Shown piece after piece: positions 8,922 to 17,439 of a stretch of 64,000 nucleotides of DNA (the stretch's first letter is position 1; every line of letters begins with the position of its first letter). The translations under genes and the position numbers were made by a program. The stretch is taken from NCBI RefSeq assembly GCF_009766085.1, contig NZ_LMUF01000047.1:217331-281330 (forward strand), read 5' to 3'. A model generated the notes under the pieces. The model was not told the DNA's origin. It was given only the letters and a program-made list of their open reading frames with translations, and ran no database searches. Origin of the DNA: Burkholderia sp. S171 (GTDB lineage: Bacteria > Pseudomonadota > Gammaproteobacteria > Burkholderiales > Burkholderiaceae).

Positions 8922-9827
8922 TCAACGGTCCCACGGCGGTTCGTCGCGATAAGCATCGGCGAGGTAATCGATGAACTGACGAACCTTCGACGGCACATAG
9001 CGCGCAGTCGGATAAACCGCGTTGATGGTCAGCTCGGCGGTTCTATAGTCGGGCAGCAACTTGACCAGGTTTCCTGCCTTGATATCCTGCCCAAAAACGA
9101 AGGTCGGGCCATACGCAATACCGACACCCGCGAGCACCGCTGAGAGCAGCATCTGCATGTTGTTGGCCTGCATCCGAAGCGGCCCGTCAATCGCATGCTC
9201 GCGATTCTGTTGATCTGTCAGCGTCCACTCGGGAACCGATACCGCTTCATTGAACGCCAGACGAGGTGCACGTCGAAGGTCCTCTGGATCTTTCGGCGTG
9301 CCTTCGCGGCTGAGATACGCCGGTGACGCGCAGATTGCCATGCGGCAGGGTGCGAGACGCCGGGCGACGAGATCGGAGTCGGGCAGCTTGCCAATGCGGA
9401 TAGCGACGTCGATACCCGCGCTTTGCAGGTCGACATAACGATCATCGAGCAAGACCTCAATGCTGACATGCGGATGATCGTCAAGATAACGCGCGACGAC
9501 CTCGCCCATATGCAGGGTCCCGAAGGTGACCGGCGCGGCGACCCGCAAGGTGCCGCGCACCGTGCTGTGTGCGTCGCTGGCTTCGCGGTTGGCATCGTCG
9601 AACTCTTCAAGAATGCGCTGGCACCGGACGTAGTAGGCGCGCCCCGCGTCCGTCAGGCTCAAGCTGCGGGTGCTGCGATGAAGCAGCCGCACGTTCAACT
9701 CGGCTTCCAGCGCGCTCACGTATTTGCCCGCCATGGAAGCGGACAAGCCGAAGCGTTTGCCCGCGGCCACGAGACTGCCCTCGTCAATGGCGGCAACAAA
9801 CACGGCAATGCTTGCGAATCGATCCAT
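8922..9827 (-). CDS. LysR-family transcriptional regulator
   Basis: A 301-residue LysR protein. The helix-turn-helix lies at residues about 15-45 (VAAIDEGSLVAAGKRFGLSA, SMAGKYVSALEAEL), followed by LLHRSTRSLSLTDAG. The remainder is a substrate-binding domain with SLSIRIGKL-like turns. The ATG at 9827 (MDRFASIAVF) is the family-typical start; upstream codons are not conserved. It diverges from the alpha/beta hydrolase at 9958 and probably regulates it. It converges with the RidA gene. The DRFASIAVFV start is typical of the subgroup next to oxidoreductases or hydrolases. Confidence 0.92.
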   Translation of the reverse strand: MDRFASIAVFVAAIDEGSLVAAGKRFGLSASMAGKYVSALEAELNVRLLHRSTRSLSLTDAGRAYYVRCQRILEEFDDANREASDAHSTVRGTLRVAAPVTFGTLHMGEVVARYLDDHPHVSIEVLLDDRYVDLQSAGIDVAIRIGKLPDSDLVARRLAPCRMAICASPAYLSREGTPKDPEDLRRAPRLAFNEAVSVPEWTLTDQQNREHAIDGPLRMQANNMQMLLSAVLAGVGIAYGPTFVFGQDIKAGNLVKLLPDYRTAELTINAVYPTARYVPSKVRQFIDYLADAYRDEPPWDR

Positions 9828-9957
9828 ATTATTCGATAGCCGGATGATCGGGTGATGATACAAAAAGAGGGATTATCGCCCTTTAGTCGCTAATCTAACA
9901 TCGCCTTGTGAGCTTGGCCGAACGACGGACAAGCCGCCGATATCAAGGAGAAGTGCG

Positions 9958-10758
9958 ATGAAAGTTACGTCGAACGGTATACAGATTCACGTCAAGGATC
10001 AGGGCAACGGCACGCTGCCGGTTATTTTTCTACATTATTGGGGAGGCTCGTCGCGCACGTGGGATGACGTGATTGCTGCGCTGCCGGCGGAATACAGGAC
10101 CATCGCGCCCGATCTTCGAGGCTGGGGCAACTCTGATGCGCCAGCCGCTGGCTACGCGCTCGCTGACTTCGCCGATGACGCGCAGCAATTGATTGACGCA
10201 TTGAATTTGGACCGGTTCGTCCTGGTCGGTCATTCGATGGGCGGCAAGATTGCGCAGTTGCTCGCGTCGCGTCGTCCACGAGGACTTGCGGGGCTCGTGC
10301 TGGTTGCGCCCTCTCCGCCTGTGCCGCTGGCGATGCCCGCCGAAGCGCGCGCGGCAATGGAAGGCGCCTACCGCACGCGGGAGTCGGTCGGCATGGCGAT
10401 AGACCAGATGTTGACCTCCAAGCCGTTGAGTCCGACGCACCGCGAACAGGTGATTGAAGACAGCCTGCGTGGCGCGCCTCAGGCGAAGCTGGCATGGCCG
10501 CAATCCACCAGCCTGGAAGACATTACGCTCGATGTCGCCGCGATCGATGTGCCGACCATGGTGATTGCCGGCGAGTTGGACCGTATCGACGGTACCGCGA
10601 TTCTCGAAGCGGAATTGCTCACGCGCATTCCTCATGCGGTCATGCGCGTGCTGCCCGCTACCGGTCACTTGTCTCCGCTGGAATCGCCGGTGGAAGTGGC
10701 GGGGATTATTCGCGAATTTGTCGATGGCATCGCGCAGGTCAACGCCGCGTCGCATTGA
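9958..10758 (+). CDS. Alpha/beta hydrolase
   Basis: A 266-residue soluble alpha/beta-fold hydrolase. Oxyanion-hole region FLHYWGGSSRTWD (residues about 24-36), nucleophile elbow GHSMGGK (about 91-97, Ser nucleophile), acid in IAGELDRID and catalytic His in ATGHLSPLE near the C terminus. A good ribosome-binding site (AAGGAG) precedes the ATG. The divergent LysR gene at 8922-9827 is its likely regulator. Substrate is unknown; esterase, lactonase and haloperoxidase-like activities are all possible. Confidence 0.9.
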   Translation: MKVTSNGIQIHVKDQGNGTLPVIFLHYWGGSSRTWDDVIAALPAEYRTIAPDLRGWGNSDAPAAGYALADFADDAQQLIDALNLDRFVLVGHSMGGKIAQLLASRRPRGLAGLVLVAPSPPVPLAMPAEARAAMEGAYRTRESVGMAIDQMLTSKPLSPTHREQVIEDSLRGAPQAKLAWPQSTSLEDITLDVAAIDVPTMVIAGELDRIDGTAILEAELLTRIPHAVMRVLPATGHLSPLESPVEVAGIIREFVDGIAQVNAASH

Positions 10759-10949
10759 GCCTCCTGGCGTTTTTAATTCCGCGAGCATCGGGCTTGCCGT
10801 CGTGTATATCCAGCACTGGCGTATTCTCGGGACAGGGCAGGGCGGATATCATAGTGCTCTTCAAAGGGCTGGTTAAGCGCCTGCAGACATCCTCCGCCCG
10901 GCTTAGCGCCCGGTCCGAATACCCGTATCAGCACCCAGCGACGTCAAGC

Positions 10950-11660
10950 ATGAATTCCACTCCCGATGCTCCCTCACGACCGCCCATGCGCACGCTGACG
11001 CCGCTTGAGGCGCGCGTGTTGGCCGTTCTCGTCGAAAAACAGCACACGGTTCCTGATGCTTATCCGTTGTCGGTCAATGCACTGACCTCTGGTTGCAACC
11101 AGAAGACCGCGCGCGCTCCGGTGATGAACGTCACCGACGCCGATGTCCTCACGACCGTCGACGACCTGAAGCGGCTGAGCCTGGTTTTTGAAGGCAGCAG
11201 CAGCCGCGTACCGCGCTTCGAGCACAACATGAACCGCGTGCTGGGCATCCCGAGCCAGGCCGCCGCATTGCTCACCACGCTCATGTTGCGCGGGCCTCAG
11301 ACCGCGGCGGAACTACGCCTGAATGCTGCGCGCCTGCATGGTTTCGCTGACATATCGTCGGTCGAGGCATTCCTCGATGAACTCGCCACCAACGAGCCGC
11401 CGCGCGTCGTGAAGTTGCCGCGCACGCCGGGCGAGCGCGAAAGCCGCTGGGCGCATTTGTTATGCGGCGAAGTAAGCGTGAGTGTGAGCGAAGCGTCGGC
11501 TAGCGGTGTTGTCGACGACTCCGTTTCGTACACCGAATTCGAGATTCTTAAGGCCGACCACAAGCGGCTCGGCGAGGAGTTGGTCAGCCTGCGGACGATG
11601 GTCGAACATATGGCGGCCGAACTGGGGATCACCCTCGATAAAACGGGCGGGCAGTCGTAA
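10950..11660 (+). CDS. yceH: YceH/UPF0502 family protein (DUF480)
   Basis: A 236-residue protein of the conserved UPF0502/DUF480 family. Recognisable blocks are RTLTPLEARVLAVLVEKQHT, the PDAYPLSVNALTSGCNQK segment and VPRFEHN, followed by a second winged-helix-like half (AALLTTLMLRGPQTAAELR). The C terminus is a short coiled segment (FEILKADHKRLGEELVSLR). The chosen ATG at 10950 lies just before the conserved part; the frame runs open further upstream through the hydrolase gene. The family consists of two winged-helix domains, but no molecular role is established. Confidence 0.88.
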   Translation: MNSTPDAPSRPPMRTLTPLEARVLAVLVEKQHTVPDAYPLSVNALTSGCNQKTARAPVMNVTDADVLTTVDDLKRLSLVFEGSSSRVPRFEHNMNRVLGIPSQAAALLTTLMLRGPQTAAELRLNAARLHGFADISSVEAFLDELATNEPPRVVKLPRTPGERESRWAHLLCGEVSVSVSEASASGVVDDSVSYTEFEILKADHKRLGEELVSLRTMVEHMAAELGITLDKTGGQS

Positions 11661-11663
11661 CTA

Positions 11664-12974
11664 TTACGCGTGTACGCGCAAGGGGAAGTCGAGCACGACG
11701 GCGAGGCCACCGCCGTCGGCATTGTGCATGGACAGGTCGCCGCCGTATCGGCGCGTGAGACGTCGCACAATTGTGAGTCCCAGGCCGCAATGCGCATCGC
11801 CGCCACGAGCGGGATCGATTCGCACGAAGGGCCTGAGCGCACGCGCGAAATGGGCTTCGGGCATGCCTTTACCATGATCGCGCACGCTCAGGCGGTCATG
11901 GCCGTTATTGCGCGACGTGGCAATGCGAAGCGGTGGCGCGCCGTAGGTGAAGGCGTTTTCCACGAGGTTTGAGAGTATCCGGTCCAGCTCCACTGCAGGC
12001 AGGCGGAAGTCGTCGCCCGCTTTCAAGTCGAGTATGAAGAGCGGGTCGCGTGCGAGTACGTCGTGGCCGTCGATATCGCCATTCGCTTCAGCTTCTGCAT
12101 AGTGGGACCGGCAGAATGCATTGACTGAAATCCACGGGGCGTGCGTATCGGTTTCGGTATCGCGGGCGAAGTCGAGAAATTGCGTGACGATCTGCGCAAG
12201 CGATTCAGTGTCGTGGAAAAAGCCGTTGCGCGCAGTGATGTCCGGCACAAGGTTCGCCCGGATCTGGATGCGCGTGATCGGTGCGCGCAAGTCATGCGCG
12301 ACGCCAGCCAGCATGACCGCCCGTTCCTGTTCTGCGTCGCTCAGTTCGCGCGCCATTTCGTTGAAGTCGCCAATCAGGCCTTTCACTTCCGATGGGCCGT
12401 TCGCCAGGACCATCGGCGGACGATGGCCCAACCTGAACTCACGTGCTGCCCGTGCCAGCCTCAATACAGGCTTCTGTATCTGCCATGCGCCGAGCAGTGC
12501 GATTGCTATGGCAAGGAACAACATGAGCGCGCTGGCGCTCACAAAGCGGCTCACAGGAGGCACGACGGCCGGTATCACAAGCCATCGCGAGGATGGACCA
12601 TAACGCACCCACATGAGCGCGGAATGGTCGAACACTGCGCGGCTCTGCGGCGGCAGATCAGCACGCAGGGCAGTCTCGAACGGGCCGTGTGTATCGGCGC
12701 AGGGCGGTGGACAACCGAGGGGCGCTGACCGCGCTCCCGCATCGACAAGACGCAGGCCGAGCGCGGCGGCGAGACGCTCGCTAGAGCCGTCGGCAGCACT
12801 CGCCGCCGGATCCAGTACCAGTCGCACCAGCCGGCTGACATGATCCGCCTCGATAACCGCGCGCTCGCGATCGACGATCACGAGCCACGTCAGTTGCATC
12901 ATCACGAGCAGACCCACGGACAGCAGTGCAAGCCGGCCGAAGATCGTGTTGAGGGGACGCAGCAGCTTATGCAT
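11664..12974 (-). CDS. Sensor histidine kinase (EnvZ-like)
   Basis: A 436-residue membrane kinase. An N-terminal membrane segment (IFGRLALLSVGLLVMMQLTW) is followed by a periplasmic domain, a second membrane segment (FVSASALMLFLAIAIALLG) and a HAMP linker. The H-box GVAHDLRAPITRIQIR holds the phospho-acceptor His (about residue 227). N-box LSNLVENAFTYG and G-boxes DHGKGMPEA and GLGLTIVRRL follow. The start at 12974 overlaps the 3' end of the response-regulator gene by 8 bp, so the pair is coupled. The signal is unknown. Family and topology are certain. Confidence 0.93.
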   Translation of the reverse strand: MHKLLRPLNTIFGRLALLSVGLLVMMQLTWLVIVDRERAVIEADHVSRLVRLVLDPAASAADGSSERLAAALGLRLVDAGARSAPLGCPPPCADTHGPFETALRADLPPQSRAVFDHSALMWVRYGPSSRWLVIPAVVPPVSRFVSASALMLFLAIAIALLGAWQIQKPVLRLARAAREFRLGHRPPMVLANGPSEVKGLIGDFNEMARELSDAEQERAVMLAGVAHDLRAPITRIQIRANLVPDITARNGFFHDTESLAQIVTQFLDFARDTETDTHAPWISVNAFCRSHYAEAEANGDIDGHDVLARDPLFILDLKAGDDFRLPAVELDRILSNLVENAFTYGAPPLRIATSRNNGHDRLSVRDHGKGMPEAHFARALRPFVRIDPARGGDAHCGLGLTIVRRLTRRYGGDLSMHNADGGGLAVVLDFPLRVHA

Positions 12975-13719
12975 CGACTTCGGATTCAGACGCATCGCCG
13001 GGGGCCCGCGGCGGCACGAACATATAGCCGATACCGCGCATGGTCTGGATGATGCGCGGCTGCGACGGATCCTCTTCAATCAGTTGGCGCAGGCGCCAGA
13101 TCGGCACATCGATACCGCGCTCCGTCACGTCCGCATGCGTGCCGTACCAGAGCGTGAGCAGACGCGAGCGCGAAAGCGTTTCCATCGGGTGGCGCGCGAG
13201 CACGTTGAGCAGGCGCAGCTCGCTGTTGGTAAGGCGCTGCGGCTCGCCGTCGCGCGTGAGCGTGCGGCGGTCGAAGTCGAGTTCGAAGCGCCCGAAACTC
13301 ACCGGTTCCGAGCGTTGACTTGTCGGGCTCGGAGACCGGCTTACGCCTTGGCGACGCAGCACCGCGTTGATGCGCGCAAGCAGTTCGCGCGGCATGAAGG
13401 GCTTGCCGAGGTAGTCGTCGGCACCCATTTCCAGGCCAACAACGCGGTCGATGTCGTCCGCACGCGCCGTCAGCATAATGACCGGGGTATCGTCATTATC
13501 CCCGCGCAGCCGGGTGAGCGCCGTCAATCCGTCGATGCCGGGCATCATCAGGTCGAGCACGATAATCGACGGGCGTTCGCGCATCACCACCTGATTCAAA
13601 TCGCGCGCGTCTTCGCGGAACGTGACCGAGAGGCCGCGTTCATCGAAAAAGGCCTTCAGCAAGTCGCGTAGTGCGGCGTCGTCGTCGACTAGAAGGATTC
13701 GGGTTTCGCTGTTGGACAT
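12967..13719 (-). CDS. OmpR-family response regulator
   Basis: A 250-residue regulator. Receiver domain: acidic pocket LLVDDDAALRDLL, phospho-Asp in IIVLDLMMPGIDG (about residue 55), T/S in PVIMLTAR and Lys in GADDYLGKPF. The C-terminal winged helix follows (LTNSELRLLNVLARHPMETL, then IDVPIWRLRQLIEEDP and RGIGYMF). It is transcribed first, then the sensor kinase at 11664-12974. Target genes are not evident from the neighbourhood. Confidence 0.94.
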   Translation of the reverse strand: MSNSETRILLVDDDAALRDLLKAFFDERGLSVTFREDARDLNQVVMRERPSIIVLDLMMPGIDGLTALTRLRGDNDDTPVIMLTARADDIDRVVGLEMGADDYLGKPFMPRELLARINAVLRRQGVSRSPSPTSQRSEPVSFGRFELDFDRRTLTRDGEPQRLTNSELRLLNVLARHPMETLSRSRLLTLWYGTHADVTERGIDVPIWRLRQLIEEDPSQPRIIQTMRGIGYMFVPPRAPGDASESEVDA

Positions 13720-13863
13720 GGCTTGAGCCTGGATGAGCCCTGGACGAGCTTTGTAAGCTGCAATCGAAGCGACTATAAACGATGCCCGTCAGCGCCGTGT
13801 TACGACGTCTTAGTGATTCTTTCAGCGCTTTCTTGCGAATAAGCGAGCGGCAAGCCCTTGTTC

Positions 13864-14796
13864 TCAGTCACCGTCGATGAGACGCACTGCCAGGTCCGGG
13901 CTGAACGCGCCGGCTGGCGACGTGGGAGCTGCCCCGCATGGCCCGTCGGAATTTCCAGGGACTTTGATCCATACCGGCAGCATGGCGCCCGAGGCGCCAC
14001 TGGAACGCGCCCCGATCATCCTGCCGGGCGGATTGCACCACTGGCCATCCGAACCCCTGCCGTTACGACTTGTATCGACAACAAAGGGTTTGCTGTAGCC
14101 GAATTGCGCCGCCAAGGCGGCGTTCACCGAGTAGGCATAAGCCGCCGATTCCTCGGTCGTGTAGAAATTCGATACGTTCAATGCAAAGCCTTTCGCTTCG
14201 CTCAAACCGGCGGCGTTGAGCCGGGCCGCCATCGCGGCAGCGGGTACCCAATGTGCGTTTCCACCGTCGAGATAGACGTCGGCGGCGGGCGCGTTGAGGT
14301 GAAAACGCGAGACCGCATACCGCAGCAGTCCGAGCCGCTCGTCGCGCTCGGCATCGGTCTTGAAGCAGTCCAGTTGCGCGGTCGAATCCGGCTCGACAAT
14401 GACAACCGCACGGCGATTGCCCACGCCGCGTGAGAACGCGTCTATCCAGACCTCGTAGGCCGAGGCGTCGCCCACGCCGCCCGCCGATGCCCCTCCGCAG
14501 TCCCGATGAGGGATGTTGTAGGCGACGAGGATGGGTTCGCGGCGAGTGGCATTCGCCTTGTCGACGAAGCGCTTGACCGCCTTGTGCACGTCGCCGCTCC
14601 AGTTGCCGAACCACCGCGCCATGGGTACGTCGGCGATCGACTCTGCGATGCGCGGCGCACGAGGGTCAGCTCGGTGGGCTTGCACCCAAAGTGCGGGACT
14701 GGAGTCGGGATCGACGTAAAACCCGGCGTCCGCTTGCGCTTGCGTGACACCCAGAAAGACCAGCACTGCGATAACAAGAGCGTGTTTGATAAGCAT
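13864..14796 (-). CDS. Secreted glycoside hydrolase family 6 (cellobiohydrolase/endoglucanase-like)
   Basis: A 310-residue protein with a signal peptide (MLIKHALVIAVLVFLGVTQAQ). GH6 hallmarks are present: ARWFGNW early, YNIPHRDCGGASAGG, the catalytic-acid region VIVEPDSTAQLDC (near residue 134), YLDGGNAHWV, NVSNFYTTEES and the C-terminal WIKVPGNSDGPC. It is predicted to cut beta-1,4-glucan outside the cytoplasm. It lies alone downstream (in map terms, to the right) of the two-component operon, in the same direction. No cellulose-synthase genes are in the window, so its partner pathway is not visible. Confidence 0.9.
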   Translation of the reverse strand: MLIKHALVIAVLVFLGVTQAQADAGFYVDPDSSPALWVQAHRADPRAPRIAESIADVPMARWFGNWSGDVHKAVKRFVDKANATRREPILVAYNIPHRDCGGASAGGVGDASAYEVWIDAFSRGVGNRRAVVIVEPDSTAQLDCFKTDAERDERLGLLRYAVSRFHLNAPAADVYLDGGNAHWVPAAAMAARLNAAGLSEAKGFALNVSNFYTTEESAAYAYSVNAALAAQFGYSKPFVVDTSRNGRGSDGQWCNPPGRMIGARSSGASGAMLPVWIKVPGNSDGPCGAAPTSPAGAFSPDLAVRLIDGD

Positions 14797-15044
14797 GTTC
14801 AGTTCATTTCCGAGGGAGGAAGCAGCCGTGCATTTTTTTGTTGTGAGTCATCGGTAGTTCATTATCGATAAAGCGCGGCTGCGCGATCAAGGCAATTTCC
14901 GCTCAGGTTCGTGACAATTGAACTCCGCGACTGTAGCAAGTTGGACCGCGGTTGCAACGAAAATAAAAACGACTAACTGAGAGACCTCACTGTCATTGCC
15001 CGATTGTTTTCGCCGGTCTTGCCGGAGCGTATTGCGACTGGCGC

Positions 15045-15512
15045 TCAACGACCAAAAGGCTTATGTGGGCCTAAAGGGCTTGGCCTAAGAGGCGCTTTCA
15101 CAAGACGTTGTCTTAGCATGTCGTACGCCCAATAAAAACAGAACGTGTACGGAAGGAACACAAGCAATAGCCCGAGATCCATTAGCAGCGCCTGAATAAA
15201 CGTCATTTGCAGCCACCATGCGGACAAGGGGACCGCTATCAGGACCAGACCCGTTTCAAAACCGAGGGCATGAATCACGCGTTTCCACTTCTGAACCTTG
15301 CTCGACGTATATGAAATAAGGATACCGAAGAAAGAGTTGAACGCGAAACCCCATAGCATGGCGATGACCGAAATTGCAACGGTCAAAGCCGTGGCGTCGC
15401 CCAGAGGTTTATCGACGATCCATGACAGGACGGGAGAAAAAATACTAATGGCAAGTGCTTCGAAGAGAAGCACCTGGAAGATGCGTTCGTACAGGTTGCG
15501 TTGTGTGGTCAT
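15045..15512 (-). CDS. PACE-family efflux transporter (chlorhexidine/acriflavine efflux type)
   Basis: A 155-residue membrane protein with four predicted helices arranged as two tandem bacterial-transmembrane-pair repeats. Typical PACE features: N-terminal RNLYERIFQVLLFEALAISI, the AMLWGFAFNSFFG segment in helix 2, a repeat of the pattern in the second half (RVIHALGFETGLVLIAVPLS) and the C-terminal WAYDMLRQR. The family exports biguanides and polyamines by proton antiport; the substrate here is inferred only. It diverges from the LysR gene at 15604, a common pairing for PACE genes. Confidence 0.88.
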   Translation of the reverse strand: MTTQRNLYERIFQVLLFEALAISIFSPVLSWIVDKPLGDATALTVAISVIAMLWGFAFNSFFGILISYTSSKVQKWKRVIHALGFETGLVLIAVPLSAWWLQMTFIQALLMDLGLLLVFLPYTFCFYWAYDMLRQRLVKAPLRPSPLGPHKPFGR

Positions 15513-15603
15513 GTCGACCTCATTGGTTTGAATGGACGGTTGCCATTTTGAGGGGCCGCCCTTACTATTCCAAATTGCTTACTATCGGAAATTCAGATAC
15601 ATC

Positions 15604-16485
15604 ATGGCCGCTTCTATCGACGCATTGATTGTCTTTTCGGAGGCTGCCGCCGCGGGCTCTTTCTCGGCTGCCGCGAGAAAGCTGGGCCGCAGTCAATCGA
15701 CGGTCAGCACGATCATCGCGGACATGGAGATTGACTTGGCCGTCGCGCTCTTTGATCGAACGACCCGAAAGCCGCGCCTTACCGCGCATGGCGAGGCGCT
15801 GCTTGCCAACGCTCGCGAGACGCTTGAGGCGCACGATCGCTTGATACAAGCGGCCGCGCGGCTAAGTGCGGGGTTAGAGCCAAGCTTGAGTCTGGCTATA
15901 TCGAACACGTACCAGCCGCCGCATTATGAGAAGTTGCTCGTGGCATTCGAAAAGCGGTTTCCCACGGTCGAACTCGAGTGCCTGGTCAAGGAGGACGAAG
16001 ACGTGGTTTCACTGGTGCAGGAACGCCGTGCAGCGCTTGGCGTAGTGGCGGCGCAGGGCAGTTACTCTCCCGATATCCGCGCCATCAGGCTGGCGGAATC
16101 GTCGGAGCTGGCGCTGTTCGTCGCAACCGGACATCCTCTAAGCGGCGTTCCCGATCTGACCATGGAGAAGCTTGCCAAACATCGTGAATTGCGCATTACC
16201 ACGGGCGTAAAACCGGGCGAGCATCAAAGAAGCGTGCGAGTCTGGTCTGCCGACAGTTATTTGCTCTTGCTGGAAATGGCGGAGTTGGGCTTCGGCTGGA
16301 CCGAATTGCCTCGGTGGGTTGCGGATCGTTTTGGCGCAAAAACGTTGAAGGAGTTATCGGCGCGCGGGTGGCCCCGGTTGGTCGCGGTCGACGCCCTGTG
16401 TTTAAAGGGCGCTTCGCTGGGACTCGCGGGGAACTGGTTGCTGGATGCGTTGACCACGCTCGGCACAAAGGCCGAATTGAAGTAG
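15604..16485 (+). CDS. LysR-family transcriptional regulator (probable regulator of the PACE gene)
   Basis: A 293-residue LysR protein. The ATG at 15604 (MAASIDALIVFSEAAAAGSF) gives the standard N terminus; codons upstream in frame are not family-like. Helix-turn-helix AAARKLGRSQSTVSTIIADM, then ALFDRTTRKPRLTAHGEALL. The C-terminal effector domain is complete. It diverges from the PACE efflux gene with about 90 bp between starts, the arrangement of a regulator activating an adjacent efflux gene in response to substrate. It converges with the DUF72 gene. Confidence 0.92.
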   Translation: MAASIDALIVFSEAAAAGSFSAAARKLGRSQSTVSTIIADMEIDLAVALFDRTTRKPRLTAHGEALLANARETLEAHDRLIQAAARLSAGLEPSLSLAISNTYQPPHYEKLLVAFEKRFPTVELECLVKEDEDVVSLVQERRAALGVVAAQGSYSPDIRAIRLAESSELALFVATGHPLSGVPDLTMEKLAKHRELRITTGVKPGEHQRSVRVWSADSYLLLLEMAELGFGWTELPRWVADRFGAKTLKELSARGWPRLVAVDALCLKGASLGLAGNWLLDALTTLGTKAELK

Positions 16486-16504
16486 CTCTAATTCTTAACA
16501 TCCA

Positions 16505-17356
16505 CTAAGTGCTGGTGCCGCTTAGTCTTTCGAGCATGGCAATCCCTGCGGCCGGGTTGTGCGTCTTGAAGCCGCTGATCACATATAAATAGACGTCTCG
16601 CGGCGTGCTCGCCGCGGCTGATTCGCCGGACGTTTCAAGTCCTTTTGGCGTGCCGCCGGATGCCCAGTCACGCGCCCGCTTGGTCCATAGATCCAGCGTG
16701 TCGTCGTCATAGCCGTGAGCAAACTGCTCAGTTGTACCCATGATGCGTGCATAGACGAAATTCGCTGTTACGTCGGCAATCTGCGGATATTTCGAATCCC
16801 CCGCCATGACGATGGCAACACCGTGTTTCCGCGCGAGGGCAACGAATGCCGCGTCGCGGAAACTCTCGTGCCGCACTTCGAGCGCATGCCGGATGTCACG
16901 GCCATCGACTTTATGGGGCAGCAGGTTCAGGAAAGCCTCGAAGTCGTCCGCATCGAATTGTTTGGTCGGGGCGAATTGCCAATTGATCGGACCGAGCTTG
17001 TTCTTCAATTCGAGCACGCCGCTCGCGAGGAAACGCTCGACGGATTCGCCGGCCTCCGCAAGCACTCGCCTATTCGTGGAGAACCGCGGTGCCTTTAGCG
17101 AGAAGACGAAGTCATCCGGGGTTTCGTCGTGCCATTTTGCGAATGTGGAGGGCTTCTGCGAGCCGTAGAACGTACCATTGATCTCGATCGTGGTCAGCTT
17201 GCGGCTCGCGTATTCGAGCTCGCGCTTTTGTACGAGTCCTTCCGGATAGAACGTGCCGCGCCATGGCTCGAAGGTCCAGCCGCCGATACCGATCCTGATC
17301 TGCCCAGCTTTGCCTGCCTTAGCCGCCGTCTTAGCCGCCGTCTTCCGGGTTGCCAT
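16505..17356 (-). CDS. DUF72 domain-containing protein
   Basis: A 283-residue DUF72 (YecE-like TIM-barrel) protein. The lysine/alanine-rich start (MATRKTAAKTAAKAGKAG) is followed by the family motif IRIGIGGWTFEPWRGTFYP, then EYASRKLTTIEINGTFYG, WHDETPDDFVFSLKAPRF and LEVRHESF; the C-terminal part contains YLYVISGFKTHNPA. The ATG at 17356 was preferred to the upstream in-frame codon because family proteins start there. No reaction is established for the family. Confidence 0.88.
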   Translation of the reverse strand: MATRKTAAKTAAKAGKAGQIRIGIGGWTFEPWRGTFYPEGLVQKRELEYASRKLTTIEINGTFYGSQKPSTFAKWHDETPDDFVFSLKAPRFSTNRRVLAEAGESVERFLASGVLELKNKLGPINWQFAPTKQFDADDFEAFLNLLPHKVDGRDIRHALEVRHESFRDAAFVALARKHGVAIVMAGDSKYPQIADVTANFVYARIMGTTEQFAHGYDDDTLDLWTKRARDWASGGTPKGLETSGESAAASTPRDVYLYVISGFKTHNPAAGIAMLERLSGTST

Positions 17357-17439
17357 GAATGAGATCCCTCCCAGTGCACTCGATGCGCTCAAATGTAGCG
17401 AATTGACGCAGGGCGCGTGCCTGGGGGAGGGCTTGAGGA

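Noticed and set aside
10494..10949. Upstream extension of the YceH gene
   Set aside because: It overlaps the alpha/beta hydrolase gene in another frame and is not conserved; the start at 10950 gives family length.
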